From positions 1,450,001-1,514,000 of the forward strand of contig NZ_CP029193.1 in assembly GCF_008642355.1 (NCBI RefSeq): 64,000 bases of DNA, given 5' to 3'. The DNA comes from Streptomyces venezuelae (GTDB lineage Bacteria; Actinomycetota; Actinomycetes; Streptomycetales; Streptomycetaceae). Below are positions 18,647 through 27,592 of the stretch, in pieces. Positions within the stretch are counted from its first letter, which is position 1, and every line of letters begins with the position of its first letter. A model generated the notes under the pieces. The model was not told where the DNA came from. It ran no database searches and was given only the letters and a program-made list of their open reading frames with translations. Made by a program: the position numbers and the translations under genes.

Positions 18647-19411
18647 ATGGCACGCAACATCCAGTCGCTCGAAAGGGCCGCGGCGATGCTGCGGCTGCTC
18701 GCGGGCGGCGAGCGACGGCTCGGCCTCTCCGAGATCGCTTCCGCCCTCGACCTCGCCAAGGGTACGGCGCACGGCATTCTGCGCACCCTTCAGGCGGAGG
18801 GTTTCGTGGAGCAGGACTCCGCGTCGGGCCGCTATCAGCTGGGCGCGGAGCTGCTGCGTCTGGGCAACAGCTATCTGGACGTGCATGAGCTGCGGGCGCG
18901 TGCCCTGGTGTGGACGGACGATCTGGCGCGTTCCAGCGGCGAGAGCGTGCACCTGGGGGTCCTGCACCAGCAGGGTGTGCTGATCGTCCACCACGTGTTC
19001 CGGCCCGACGACAGCCGGCAGGTCCTGGAGGTGGGGGCCATGCAGCCACTGCATTCCACGGCGCTGGGGAAGGTCCTGTCGGCGTACGACCCGGTGGCGC
19101 ACAACGAGGCCGTCGAGGTCGAGCGGCAGACGTTCACCGTGCACACGGTGACCGACCCCGAGGGTTTCGAGGGCGTCCTCGATCTGACTCGCGCGCGCGG
19201 GTACGCGTCCGACGTCGAGGAGACCTGGGAGGGCATCGCCTCCGTAGCCGCGCCCATTCACGACCGGCGGCGGATGCCGGTCGGCGCGGTCGGTGTCACG
19301 GGCGCCGTGGAGCGCGTGTGCAAGGACGGGGAGCTGCGGCCCGAGCTGATCGCCGCGGTGCGGGACTGCGCGCGTGCGGTGTCCCGGGATCTGGGCGCCG
19401 GGCGCTTCTGA
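18647..19411 (+). CDS. gylR: IclR-family glycerol operon regulator
   Basis: 254 residues. The N-terminal winged helix (RNIQSLERAAAMLRLLAGG, LSEIASALDLAKGTAHGILRTLQ) is followed by an effector-binding domain ending CARAVSRDLGAGRF. It closely matches what I recall of GylR of S. coelicolor, the repressor of the glycerol genes that is relieved by glycerol or its phosphate. It is transcribed just ahead of glpF-glpK-glpD. The ATG at 18647 has GGAGG 11 nt upstream. The shared 12-mer before gylR and before glpF points to self-control and control of the operon. Confidence 0.93.
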   Translation: MARNIQSLERAAAMLRLLAGGERRLGLSEIASALDLAKGTAHGILRTLQAEGFVEQDSASGRYQLGAELLRLGNSYLDVHELRARALVWTDDLARSSGESVHLGVLHQQGVLIVHHVFRPDDSRQVLEVGAMQPLHSTALGKVLSAYDPVAHNEAVEVERQTFTVHTVTDPEGFEGVLDLTRARGYASDVEETWEGIASVAAPIHDRRRMPVGAVGVTGAVERVCKDGELRPELIAAVRDCARAVSRDLGAGRF

Positions 19412-19792
19412 GCGGGGCGAGCCGCCGGGCGGTTCGGCGGTTCGACGTGCAGGTGGCCCGGGTTCGGGCGACGATCCATGGACGCGTCAGGGCCCCGCTG
19501 TGGGCGTGTCGGCGCCTCAGGTGAACGGGCCCCGACGGAGGCGGACAGGTGCGTCCGTACCGATAGGTCGAAACGATCAATAACGATCGTGTTTTCAATA
19601 ACAGAACTCTTGACGAGCGAGTAACCCCGGAGCGAGACTCGCGTCCATCGGTCGGCATTGTCGAACACCTACCGGCATTACGCGCTAGAGTGGGACAAGG
19701 CCAAGGGCCGGCAACGACCTCACCTGAGGTCGCGGACCACCGGAGGGACCCGGGGTTCGCCTTCCCCTGGACGAAGGACAAAGGAGTCGCGG
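19412..19792 (+). promoter_or_regulatory. Control region of the glpFKD operon
   Basis: 381 bp without a gene. The left half carries GC-rich complementary stretches that may end the gylR transcript. The right half is less GC-rich and holds ACCGATAG near 19559, AACGATC-AATA-ACGATCG near 19575, and the exact gylR-shared 12-mer GCATTGTCGAAC at 19655-19666, followed by a possible -10 TAGAGT at 19686-19691. AAGGAG at 19781 is the glpF ribosome site. Confidence 0.6.
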
Positions 19793-20584
19793 GTGTCCAG
19801 CTCCGACATCTTCATCGGCGAGACCATCGGTACCGCCGTGCTCATCCTGCTCGGCGGTGGCGTGTGCGCCGCCGTCACGCTCAAGCGCTCAAAGGCCAAG
19901 GACGCCGGCTGGCTCGCCATCACCTTCGGGTGGGGCTTCGCCGTACTGACCGGTGCCTACCTCGCGGGCGGCGTCTCCGGCGCCCACCTGAACCCGGCGG
20001 TCACGCTCGGGCTCGCCGTCGAGGGCGGCACCAAGTGGAGCGACGTTCCGCTCTACCTGGGCTCGCAGCTGCTGGGCGCGATGATCGGCGCCGTTCTGGT
20101 GTGGGTCACGTACATGGGCCAGTTCAAGGCCCACCTGACCGACCCCGAGATCCTCGCGGCGCAGCCCGTCGAGGACGGCATGGTCGACCAGAAGGCCGCC
20201 CCCGCGGCGGGACCGGTGCTCGGGATCTTCTCGACGGGCCCCGAGATCCGCAACTACGTCCAGAACGTGCTCACGGAGATCATCGCCACGGTCGTCCTGG
20301 TCCTCGCCATCCTCACGCAGGGCCTCAACGACGGCGGCAACGGCCTCGGTGTCCTCGGCGCGCTCATCACCGCGCTCGTCGTGGTCGGCATCGGCCTCTC
20401 ACTCGGTGGCCCCACGGGCTACGCGATCAACCCCGTCCGTGACCTCGGTCCGCGCATCGTCCACTCCGTGCTCCCGCTGCCGAACAAGGGCAGCTCGGAC
20501 TGGTCGTACGCCTGGGTTCCGATCGTCGGCCCGCTGATCGGCGGCGCCATCGCCGGCGGTCTCTACAACGTCGCATTCAAGTAG
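19793..20584 (+). CDS. glpF: Glycerol uptake facilitator
   Basis: 263 residues, aquaglyceroporin of the MIP family with six membrane segments and two half-helices. The first pore motif is HLNPAVTLG; the second is [10 protein letters not shown], so the usual NPA reads NPV. The Arg after it, which lines the selectivity filter, is kept. It lets glycerol into the cell for GlpK. GTG start at 19793 with AAGGAG 6 nt upstream. It is the first gene of the glpF-glpK-glpD operon. Confidence 0.94.
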   Translation: MSSSDIFIGETIGTAVLILLGGGVCAAVTLKRSKAKDAGWLAITFGWGFAVLTGAYLAGGVSGAHLNPAVTLGLAVEGGTKWSDVPLYLGSQLLGAMIGAVLVWVTYMGQFKAHLTDPEILAAQPVEDGMVDQKAAPAAGPVLGIFSTGPEIRNYVQNVLTEIIATVVLVLAILTQGLNDGGNGLGVLGALITALVVVGIGLSLGGPTGYAINPVRDLGPRIVHSVLPLPNKGSSDWSYAWVPIVGPLIGGAIAGGLYNVAFK

Positions 20585-20653
20585 AACCGCGACAGCGACC
20601 GATGACCGGCACAGACGCCTGAGACCGACAGCCAAGAACTTCTGGAGCACACC

Positions 20654-22198
20654 GTGACCGACGCACACACCGCAGGCCCCTTCATCGCGGCCATCGACCA
20701 GGGCACAACCTCGAGCCGCTGCATCGTCTTCGACAAGGACGGACGGATCGTCTCCGTCGACCAGAAGGAGCACGAGCAGATCTTCCCGAAGCCGGGATGG
20801 GTCGAGCACGACGCCGCCGAGATCTGGACCAACGTCCAGGAGGTGGTCGCCGGAGCCGTCTCCAAGGCCGGCATCACCCGCGACGACATCAAGGCGATCG
20901 GCATCACCAACCAGCGTGAGACCACGCTGCTGTGGGACAAGAACACCGGCGAGCCGGTGCACAACGCCATCGTCTGGCAGGACACCCGCACCGACGCGCT
21001 CTGCAAGGAGCTCGGGCGCAACGTCGGCCAGGACCGCTTCCGCCGCGAGACCGGCCTGCCGCTGGCCTCCTACTTCGCGGGCCCCAAGGCACGCTGGCTG
21101 CTCGACAACGTCGAGGGCCTGCGTGAGCGCGCCGAGGCCGGCGACATCCTCTTCGGCACCATGGACTCCTGGGTCATCTGGAACCTGACCGGCGGAGTCG
21201 ACGGCGGCAAGCACGTCACCGACGTCACCAACGCCTCCCGCACCATGCTGATGAACCTCCACAAGATGGAGTGGGACGCCAGAATCTGCGAGTCCATCGG
21301 CGTGCCGATGGCGATGCTCCCCGAGATCCGCTCCTCCGCCGAGGTCTACGGCGAGGTCACCGGCGGACAGCTCGGCGACCTGCTCGGCGGCATCCCCGTC
21401 GCCTCCGCGCTCGGCGACCAGCAGGCGGCCCTCTTCGGCCAGACCTGCTTCGACGAGGGCGAGGCCAAGTCCACGTACGGCACCGGCACGTTCATGCTCC
21501 TGAACACCGGTGACAAGGCCATCAACTCCTACTCGGGCCTGCTGACCACGGTCGGCTACCAGATCGGCGACCAGAAGCCGGTCTACGCCCTGGAGGGCTC
21601 CATCGCCGTCACCGGTTCGCTGGTGCAGTGGATGCGCGACCAGATGGGCCTGATCAACTCCGCCGCCGAGATCGAGACGCTCGCGTCGTCGGTCGAGGAC
21701 AACGGCGGCGCCTACTTCGTACCGGCCTTCTCCGGCCTGTTCGCCCCGTACTGGCGCTCCGACGCCCGCGGTGTGATCGCCGGTCTGACCCGGTACGTCA
21801 CCAAGGCGCACATCGCGCGCGCCGTCCTGGAGGCCACGGCCTGGCAGACCCGTGAGATCACCGACGCCATGACGAAGGACTCCGGCGTCGAGCTCGCGGC
21901 CCTCAAGGTCGACGGCGGCATGACCTCCAACAACCTGCTGATGCAGACCATCTCGGACTTCCTCGACGCACCCGTGGTGCGCCCGATGGTGGCCGAGACG
22001 ACCTGCCTCGGTGCCGCCTACGCCGCCGGTCTCGCCGTCGGCTTCTGGTCCTCGACCGACGAGCTGCGCGCCAACTGGCGGCGGGCCGCGGAGTGGACCC
22101 CCCACATGGACGCGGGCACCCGCGACCGTGAGTACAAGAGCTGGCTCAAGGCCGTCGAGCGGTCCATGGGTTGGCTCGACGAGAGTGGCGAGGAGTAA
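20654..22198 (+). CDS. glpK: Glycerol kinase
   Basis: 514 residues, FGGY family. It phosphorylates glycerol to glycerol 3-phosphate with ATP. Visible landmarks are [13 protein letters not shown] at the N-terminus, [10 protein letters not shown], the glycerol-contact region [25 protein letters not shown] and [12 protein letters not shown]. The GTG at 20654 follows glpF by 69 bp and the gene ends 5 bp before glpD, so translation of the two is probably linked. Confidence 0.96.
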   Translation: MTDAHTAGPFIAAIDQGTTSSRCIVFDKDGRIVSVDQKEHEQIFPKPGWVEHDAAEIWTNVQEVVAGAVSKAGITRDDIKAIGITNQRETTLLWDKNTGEPVHNAIVWQDTRTDALCKELGRNVGQDRFRRETGLPLASYFAGPKARWLLDNVEGLRERAEAGDILFGTMDSWVIWNLTGGVDGGKHVTDVTNASRTMLMNLHKMEWDARICESIGVPMAMLPEIRSSAEVYGEVTGGQLGDLLGGIPVASALGDQQAALFGQTCFDEGEAKSTYGTGTFMLLNTGDKAINSYSGLLTTVGYQIGDQKPVYALEGSIAVTGSLVQWMRDQMGLINSAAEIETLASSVEDNGGAYFVPAFSGLFAPYWRSDARGVIAGLTRYVTKAHIARAVLEATAWQTREITDAMTKDSGVELAALKVDGGMTSNNLLMQTISDFLDAPVVRPMVAETTCLGAAYAAGLAVGFWSSTDELRANWRRAAEWTPHMDAGTRDREYKSWLKAVERSMGWLDESGEE

Positions 22199-22203
22199 GA
22201 CAC

Positions 22204-23814
22204 ATGACCACCCTGCAGAGCGTCCCTGCCCTCGGGACGCGTCCGGCCGCCGGTTCCCAGCAGAGCCGCGCCGAGACCCGGGAGCAGCTTTCCAAGGCGA
22301 CGTACGACCTCCTGGTGATCGGCGGCGGAATCCTGGGCATCTCCACCGCCTGGCATGCCGCGCAGTCGGGACTGCGGGTGGCCCTGGTGGACGCCGGTGA
22401 CTTCGCCGGCGCCACCTCCTCCGCCTCCTCCAAGCTGCTCCACGGCGGTCTGCGCTACCTGCAGACCGGCGCGGTGAAGCTGGTCGCGGAGAACCACTTC
22501 GAGCGTCGTGCGGTGTCCCGCCAGGTCGCCCCCCACCTGGCGAACCCGCTCACGTTCTACCTGCCGGTCTACAAGGGCGGCCCGCACGGGGCCGCCAAGC
22601 TCGGCGCGGGCGTGTTCGCCTACAGCGCGCTCTCCGCGTTCGGCGACGGCGTCGGTCACCTCCTGTCGCCGTCGAAGGCCGCGCAGGACGTGCCGGAGCT
22701 GCGCACGGACAACCTGAAGGCCGTCGCGGTCTACGGCGACGACCAGATGAACGACGCCCGCATGGCGCTGATGACGGTCCGCGCGGCCGTCGAGGCCGGC
22801 GCCGCCGTCCTCAACCACGCCGAGGTCACCGGCCTGCGCTTCACCCAGGGCCGGGTCACGGGCGCGGAGCTCAAGGACCGCACGACCGGCGACGAGTTCG
22901 GCGTCAACGCCCGGCTGGTCCTGAACGCGACCGGCCCGTGGGTCGACCACCTGCGCAAGATGGAGAACCCGGCCGCCGCGCCCTCCATCCGCCTGTCCAA
23001 GGGCGCGCACCTGGTCCTCAAGCGCACCGCCCCCTGGAAGGCCGCGCTGGCGACCCCGATCGACAAGTACCGCATCACGTTCGCCCTGCCCTGGGAGGAC
23101 ATGCTGCTGCTCGGCACCACGGACGAGGAGTTCGAGGGCGACCCGGCGGACGTGCGCGTCACCGAGGCCGACACCGCGCAGATCCTGGACGAGGCCGCGT
23201 TCTCCATCCGCGACCAGCAGCTGTCGCGGGACCTGATCACGTACTCCTTCGCGGGTCTGCGGGTGCTGCCCGGCGGCCCCGGCGACACGTCGAAGGCCAA
23301 GCGCGAGACGGTCGTCACCGAGGGCGCGGGCGGCATGCTGTCGGTCGCGGGCGGCAAGTGGACGACGTTCCGCCACATCGGCCGGACCATCATGAAGAAG
23401 CTGGAGTCGCTGCCGGGCCACCCGCTGGGCGACGACTACGAGCCGGTCTCCTCGCTGCCGAAGAAGCTGCCGCTGCCCGGCATCGCCAACCCGCGCGCCG
23501 TCGCCCACCGCCTCCTCGTGGACGGCCCGGCGCCCGGCCCGCGCATGGCCGCCGACACCGCCAAGCACCTGGCGACGCACTACGGCTCGCTCTCCTTCGA
23601 CATCGCCCGCCTGGCGAACGAGAACCCCGAGCTCGCCGAGCGCGTCCACCCGGACGCCCCGGAGATCTGGGCACAGGTCGTCTACGCCCGCGACAACGAG
23701 TGGGCCGAGACCGCGGACGACGTGCTGCGCCGCCGTACGACGCTGACGATCCGCGGCCTGGCCACGGACGAGGTGCGCGGCAAGGTCGAGGACCTGCTCG
23801 GCAAGAAGAGCTGA
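22204..23814 (+). CDS. glpD: Aerobic glycerol-3-phosphate dehydrogenase
   Basis: 536 residues. It oxidises glycerol 3-phosphate to dihydroxyacetone phosphate at the membrane and passes electrons to quinone. The FAD-binding GGGILG lies near residue 39, followed by ATSSASSKLLHGGLRYL, which is diagnostic for GlpD. LLGTTDEEFEGDP and GGKWTTFRHIGRTIM mark the substrate and FAD regions. It is the last gene of the glycerol operon; a strong hairpin follows 38 bp after the stop. Confidence 0.96.
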   Translation: MTTLQSVPALGTRPAAGSQQSRAETREQLSKATYDLLVIGGGILGISTAWHAAQSGLRVALVDAGDFAGATSSASSKLLHGGLRYLQTGAVKLVAENHFERRAVSRQVAPHLANPLTFYLPVYKGGPHGAAKLGAGVFAYSALSAFGDGVGHLLSPSKAAQDVPELRTDNLKAVAVYGDDQMNDARMALMTVRAAVEAGAAVLNHAEVTGLRFTQGRVTGAELKDRTTGDEFGVNARLVLNATGPWVDHLRKMENPAAAPSIRLSKGAHLVLKRTAPWKAALATPIDKYRITFALPWEDMLLLGTTDEEFEGDPADVRVTEADTAQILDEAAFSIRDQQLSRDLITYSFAGLRVLPGGPGDTSKAKRETVVTEGAGGMLSVAGGKWTTFRHIGRTIMKKLESLPGHPLGDDYEPVSSLPKKLPLPGIANPRAVAHRLLVDGPAPGPRMAADTAKHLATHYGSLSFDIARLANENPELAERVHPDAPEIWAQVVYARDNEWAETADDVLRRRTTLTIRGLATDEVRGKVEDLLGKKS

Positions 23815-23852
23815 GCCCGAGGGCTCGCACGAGCGGTCCGTAAGGGGCAGTC

Positions 23853-23888
23853 GGTAAGGGGCGGTTCCCATGGGGACCGCCCCTTACC
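23853..23888 (+). terminator. Terminator after glpD
   Basis: A 17-bp stem with one G-U pair (23853-23869 with 23872-23888) and a 2-nt loop. It starts 38 bp past glpD and closes the glycerol operon. Confidence 0.8.
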
Positions 23889-23928
23889 TGTGTCCGGGGG
23901 CGCGTCCGTACGCCGGGCGGGCGCTGCG

Positions 23929-23942
23929 TACGATCACCGGCG
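23929..23942 (+). promoter_or_regulatory. Possible leaderless promoter of the nucleoside phosphorylase
   Basis: TACGAT at 23929-23934 fits a -10 box (TAnnnT) and ends 7 nt before the GTG at 23942. There is no ribosome site before that GTG, so transcription probably starts at the initiation codon. Confidence 0.45.
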
Positions 23943-24724
23943 TGAGCTCTCCCATGGCGTCGCCCTCCGACGCGCAGCCCATCACCCGCGTCCCTCGCAC
24001 CGGACTGCCCGCCCAGGCGGTCGTCGTCGGCGACCCGGGCCGCGCGGAGACCGTCGCCGCGCTCCTGGCCGACGCCAAGGAGGTGTCGTACCACCGCGAG
24101 TACCGCACCTTCACCGGTGACTGGCACGGCACCCCGGTCGTCGTCTCCTCGCACGGCGTCGGCGCGCCCGGCGCCCTGCTGCTCTTCCAGGAGCTGGCCG
24201 CGGCCGGCGTCAGGACCTTCCTGCGGCTCGGCACGGCGGGCGCGATCCGGCCCGGAGTCCGCGACGGCGACCTGGTCATCGCGGACGCGGCGGTACGCGA
24301 CGACGGGGTCAGCCAGCAGCTCATCCCCGCGGAGTACCCGGCGTTCGCCGCACCGGAGGCCGTTCTGGCGCTCCAGCGGGCGGCACGGGCCATGGACGCG
24401 CCCCACCACCGGGGCGTGGTGTGGACGCGGGCCGCGTTCCAGCCGGGCTTCCTGCCGTTGCCCGCCGCCGCGTACGAGCGGGCGGGCGTCGCGGCCATCG
24501 AGATGGAGCTCTCCGCGCTGTACGTCTTCGCCTCCACCCACGGTCTGACCGCGGGCGGCGCCCTGGTGGTGGACGGCGCGAACGCGGACGAGCTGGTCGA
24601 CGAGGAGGCGCTCCTGTCGACCGGCGGCTACGACCCGCACCGCGAGGTGGTCGCCGCCGGGGTCGACCGGGGCGCCCGGATAGCCTTGGACGCGCTGCGC
24701 CTGCTCGTCGCGCGGCCGACATGA
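23942..24724 (+). CDS. Purine/uridine-type nucleoside phosphorylase
   Basis: 260 residues, PNP/UDP family. It splits a nucleoside with phosphate. The phosphate loop VVGDPGRAE, the second motif RLGTAGAIRPGV and the nucleoside-binding AAIEMELSALYVFA (ribose-binding Met-Glu) are present. It is 15 bp ahead of an amidohydrolase of the methylthioadenosine/adenosylhomocysteine deaminase type, so the pair could deaminate an adenine nucleoside and then release hypoxanthine. The start has no ribosome site and looks leaderless. Confidence 0.85.
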   Translation: MSSPMASPSDAQPITRVPRTGLPAQAVVVGDPGRAETVAALLADAKEVSYHREYRTFTGDWHGTPVVVSSHGVGAPGALLLFQELAAAGVRTFLRLGTAGAIRPGVRDGDLVIADAAVRDDGVSQQLIPAEYPAFAAPEAVLALQRAARAMDAPHHRGVVWTRAAFQPGFLPLPAAAYERAGVAAIEMELSALYVFASTHGLTAGGALVVDGANADELVDEEALLSTGGYDPHREVVAAGVDRGARIALDALRLLVARPT

Positions 24725-24739
24725 CGACCCGGAGAGACG

Positions 24740-26101
24740 ATGCCTCACACCGATCTGCCGGCCCAGGGCCGCGGCGGCCCTGACGACCTGGACCTGCTGG
24801 TGCACGGCGGCGACGTGCTGACCGTCGACGCCGCGGGCACCGTCGTCAGGGACGGCGCGGTCGCCGTGCGCGCCGGGCGCGTCGTGGAGGTCGGTCCCGC
24901 CGCCCGCCTGCGCGCCGCCCACCGCGCCACCCAGGAGATCGACGCGCGGGGCTGCCTGGTGCTGCCCGGCCTCATCAACACGCACACGCACCTCGCGATG
25001 AACCTGATGCGCGGCATCGCCGACGACGTCACGCTCCAGGGCTTCCTCTCCCGGGTCATTCCGCGCGAGGCCGCGATCCTCTCGCCGGACACGGTGGCGA
25101 CCGCGATGCGCGCCGCCGTCGCGGAGTCCGTGCGGGGCGGGGTCACGACCGCGCTCGACATGTACTGGTTCCAGGAGGCGGCCGAGGAAGCCGCCCGTGG
25201 CGCCGGGTGGCGGCTGCTGACCGGTCCGACGTTCATGGACGTCCCGGGACCGCCGGACGGCAGGCCCTACGAGGAGCGGCTCGGGTGGGCGACCGCGCAC
25301 CTGAAGGCGTACGTCCCCGCGCCGGGCACCCGTCCCGTCGTCTGCGCGCACTCCGCGTACACGCTGAACCCCGCGCAGCTCACCGAGATCACCGCGCTCG
25401 CCAGGGAGCACGGCGCGCTGCTGCACATCCACGCCTCCGAGAACGCGGCGGAGGTGGCGAACGTCGTCGACCTCCACGGCATGCGCCCCGTGGAACTCCT
25501 CGACTCGCTCGGCGTGCTCGGCCCCGACACGCTGCTCGCGCACGCCGTGGACCTCACGGACGCCGAGATCGCGACGCTGGCCCGCACCGGCACGGCCGTC
25601 GCGCACTGCCCGGTGTCCAACCTCAAGCTGGGCTGCGGCATCGCGCGCGTGCCCGAGCTGCTGGACGCGGGCGTCACGGTCGGCCTCGGCACCGACGGCG
25701 CGGTGTCCTCCAACACGCTCGACCTGCTGGGCGCGGTGCGGATCGCCGCGCTGGTGCACAAGGCGGGCGGCGACCCCACCGCGGTCGGCGCCGAGCAGGC
25801 CGTCCGGATGGCGACGATCGAGTCGGCGCGCGCGCTCGGGCTCGGCGACCGCCTCGGTTCGCTGGAGCCCGGCAAGCAGGCCGACCTGATCGTCCTCGAC
25901 CTGGACCGGCCGCACCTCGCGCCCCGGCACGACCCGTGGTCCACACTGGCGTACGCGGCGTCGGCCGCCGACGTGCGGGACACTGTGGTGGACGGACGTG
26001 TACTGATGCGCGACCGGGCGCTGCTCACCCTCGACGAGCAGGCCGTCCTGCGGGCCCTCCATGACGCGGCGACCGCGTCCGATGCGGCACCGGTCTCCTG
26101 A
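24740..26101 (+). CDS. Amidohydrolase, SsnA/MTA-SAH deaminase-like
   Basis: 453 residues, metal-dependent TIM-barrel hydrolase. The metal site is built from NTHTHLAMN, a His in LLHIHASEN, a His in LLAHAVDL and the Asp in GLGTDGAVSSN. This set is typical of guanine and methylthioadenosine/S-adenosylhomocysteine deaminases. LEPGKQADLIVLDLD is the classic second beta-domain tail. It directly follows a nucleoside phosphorylase gene, which supports a nucleoside deaminase role. The exact substrate is not fixed by sequence. Confidence 0.85.
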   Translation: MPHTDLPAQGRGGPDDLDLLVHGGDVLTVDAAGTVVRDGAVAVRAGRVVEVGPAARLRAAHRATQEIDARGCLVLPGLINTHTHLAMNLMRGIADDVTLQGFLSRVIPREAAILSPDTVATAMRAAVAESVRGGVTTALDMYWFQEAAEEAARGAGWRLLTGPTFMDVPGPPDGRPYEERLGWATAHLKAYVPAPGTRPVVCAHSAYTLNPAQLTEITALAREHGALLHIHASENAAEVANVVDLHGMRPVELLDSLGVLGPDTLLAHAVDLTDAEIATLARTGTAVAHCPVSNLKLGCGIARVPELLDAGVTVGLGTDGAVSSNTLDLLGAVRIAALVHKAGGDPTAVGAEQAVRMATIESARALGLGDRLGSLEPGKQADLIVLDLDRPHLAPRHDPWSTLAYAASAADVRDTVVDGRVLMRDRALLTLDEQAVLRALHDAATASDAAPVS

Positions 26102-26169
26102 CCCGCGCGCGGTCTCCCGACCCGCACCCGAACTGAACTGACATCGACCCCCGAAGTGGCACCCACCGC

Positions 26170-26787
26170 ATGACGTTCGAACCCACCCGCGGCTTCACCG
26201 GCCGCGCCCGGGCCGCCGACCGCGACCCGCGGCTGCCCCCGGGGCAGTACGACGCGGGCGACGGCTGGCCCGTCCTGTCCGCCGAGGTCACCCCGCGGCT
26301 CGCCGCCGCCGACTGGACGTTCCGCGTCGACGGTCTCGTCGCGGCCCCGCGCACCTGGACCTGGGACGAGGCGCACGCGCTGCCCGCGTCCGAGTACCGG
26401 GGCGACATCCACTGCGTGACGAGCTGGTCCAAGTTCGGGGTGCGGTTCGGCGGGGTGAGCCTGGACACGTTCCTGGCCGCGGCCCGTCCGCTCCCCGAGG
26501 CGACGCACGTCGTGGCGTACGCGCACACCGGCTACACCTCGAACCTGCCGCTGTCCGACGTGACGGGCGGCAAGGCGTGGATCGTGTGGGAGTACGGCGA
26601 CGAGCCGCTGCCCGCCGAGCACGGCGGCCCGGCCCGGCTGATCGTCCCCCACCTGTACTTCTGGAAGAGCGCCAAGTGGGTGGCGGGGCTGCGGCTCCTC
26701 GACCGCGACGAGCCCGGCTTCTGGGAACAGAACGGCTACCACCACCGGGGCGACCCGTGGGCCGAGGAGCGTTACGCCGGTGACTGA
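26170..26787 (+). CDS. Sulfite-oxidase-type molybdopterin oxidoreductase
   Basis: 205 residues, a single molybdopterin domain of the sulfite oxidase fold. Cys82 in DIHCVTSWSKFG is the molybdenum ligand, and PHLYFWKSAKWV is the usual cofactor contact. No heme or dimerisation domain and no Tat signal are present, so it should work in the cytoplasm. It overlaps the next gene, a flavin reductase, by 8 nt, which suggests the two proteins form one electron-transfer unit. Substrate unknown. Confidence 0.87.
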   Translation: MTFEPTRGFTGRARAADRDPRLPPGQYDAGDGWPVLSAEVTPRLAAADWTFRVDGLVAAPRTWTWDEAHALPASEYRGDIHCVTSWSKFGVRFGGVSLDTFLAAARPLPEATHVVAYAHTGYTSNLPLSDVTGGKAWIVWEYGDEPLPAEHGGPARLIVPHLYFWKSAKWVAGLRLLDRDEPGFWEQNGYHHRGDPWAEERYAGD

Positions 26788-27541
26788 CCCCCAGACCCCC
26801 CGTGAGCCCTTCGTGCCGCCGACGGCGTTCGCCGTGCCCGGCCGCATCGAGGTGAGCAGCCGTTCCGCGGCCGTGTGGCAGCGCGCGACCGTCGTGGAGA
26901 TCCGCCGCGAGACGCCGCTCGTCTCGACGTTCCGCCTGAAGGTGCCCGACTGGCAGGGGCACCTGCCGGGCCAGCACCTGATGCTGCGGCTCACCGCCGA
27001 GGACGGTTACGTCGCCCAACGGCACTACTCCATCGCCTCCGCGCCCGACGGCAGCGGCGAGATCGAGCTGACCCTCGACCACGTGCCGGGCGGCGAGGTG
27101 TCGGGGCATCTGCACACCGTGGCGCACGTCGGCGACACCGTCGAGGTGCGCGGGCCGCTGTCCGGCTTCTTCGCCTGGCCCGGCGACCGGCCCGCGCTGC
27201 TGCTCGGGGCCGGCTCGGGCGTCGTGCCGCTGATGTCGATGGTCCGGCACCAGCGGCTCGCGGGCCTCGACGTCCCGGTGCGGCTCGTCGTCTCCGCGCG
27301 CACGCCCGCGGACCTGATCTACGCGGACGAGTACGCGGACGAGACCACGGTCGTCCTGACCCGCTCCGAGGGCCGGCTCAACGCCGCCCATCTGGCGCCG
27401 TTCCTCGGCGCGCAGGGGCAGCCCGAGGGCGGCTGGGAGGCGTACGTCTGCGGCTCCAACGGGTTCGCCGAGCACGCCTCGCGGCTGCTCGTGGAGGGCG
27501 GCCAGCCGGTGGACCGGATCCGGATCGAACGCTTCGGCTGA
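26780..27541 (+). CDS. Ferredoxin-reductase-like FAD/NAD(P)H oxidoreductase
   Basis: 253 residues. The FAD domain has RHYSIAS (the RxYS motif) and GHLHTVAHVGDTVEVRGPLSGF; the NAD(P) domain has LLGAGSGVVPLMSM and ends YVCGSNGFAEHASRLL. No 2Fe-2S domain is attached. The GTG start at 26780 lies inside the end of the molybdopterin gene, so the two are translationally coupled. It should pass electrons between NAD(P)H and its molybdenum partner. Confidence 0.88.
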   Translation: MTDPQTPREPFVPPTAFAVPGRIEVSSRSAAVWQRATVVEIRRETPLVSTFRLKVPDWQGHLPGQHLMLRLTAEDGYVAQRHYSIASAPDGSGEIELTLDHVPGGEVSGHLHTVAHVGDTVEVRGPLSGFFAWPGDRPALLLGAGSGVVPLMSMVRHQRLAGLDVPVRLVVSARTPADLIYADEYADETTVVLTRSEGRLNAAHLAPFLGAQGQPEGGWEAYVCGSNGFAEHASRLLVEGGQPVDRIRIERFG

Positions 27542-27556
27542 CCCCGGTCCATAATC

Positions 27557-27583
27557 GCCTGACACATCGGATGTCTATCAGGC
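27557..27583 (+). promoter_or_regulatory. Putative autoregulatory operator of the FadR-type regulator
   Basis: Palindrome ACATC-G-GATGT (27564-27574) is framed by outer arms GCCTGA (27557-27562) and TCAGGC (27578-27583), ending 9 bp before the ATG at 27593. ATAATC just upstream may be the -10 region. The position would block transcription if the regulator bound here. Confidence 0.6.
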
Positions 27584-27592
27584 GAGGTCCCC

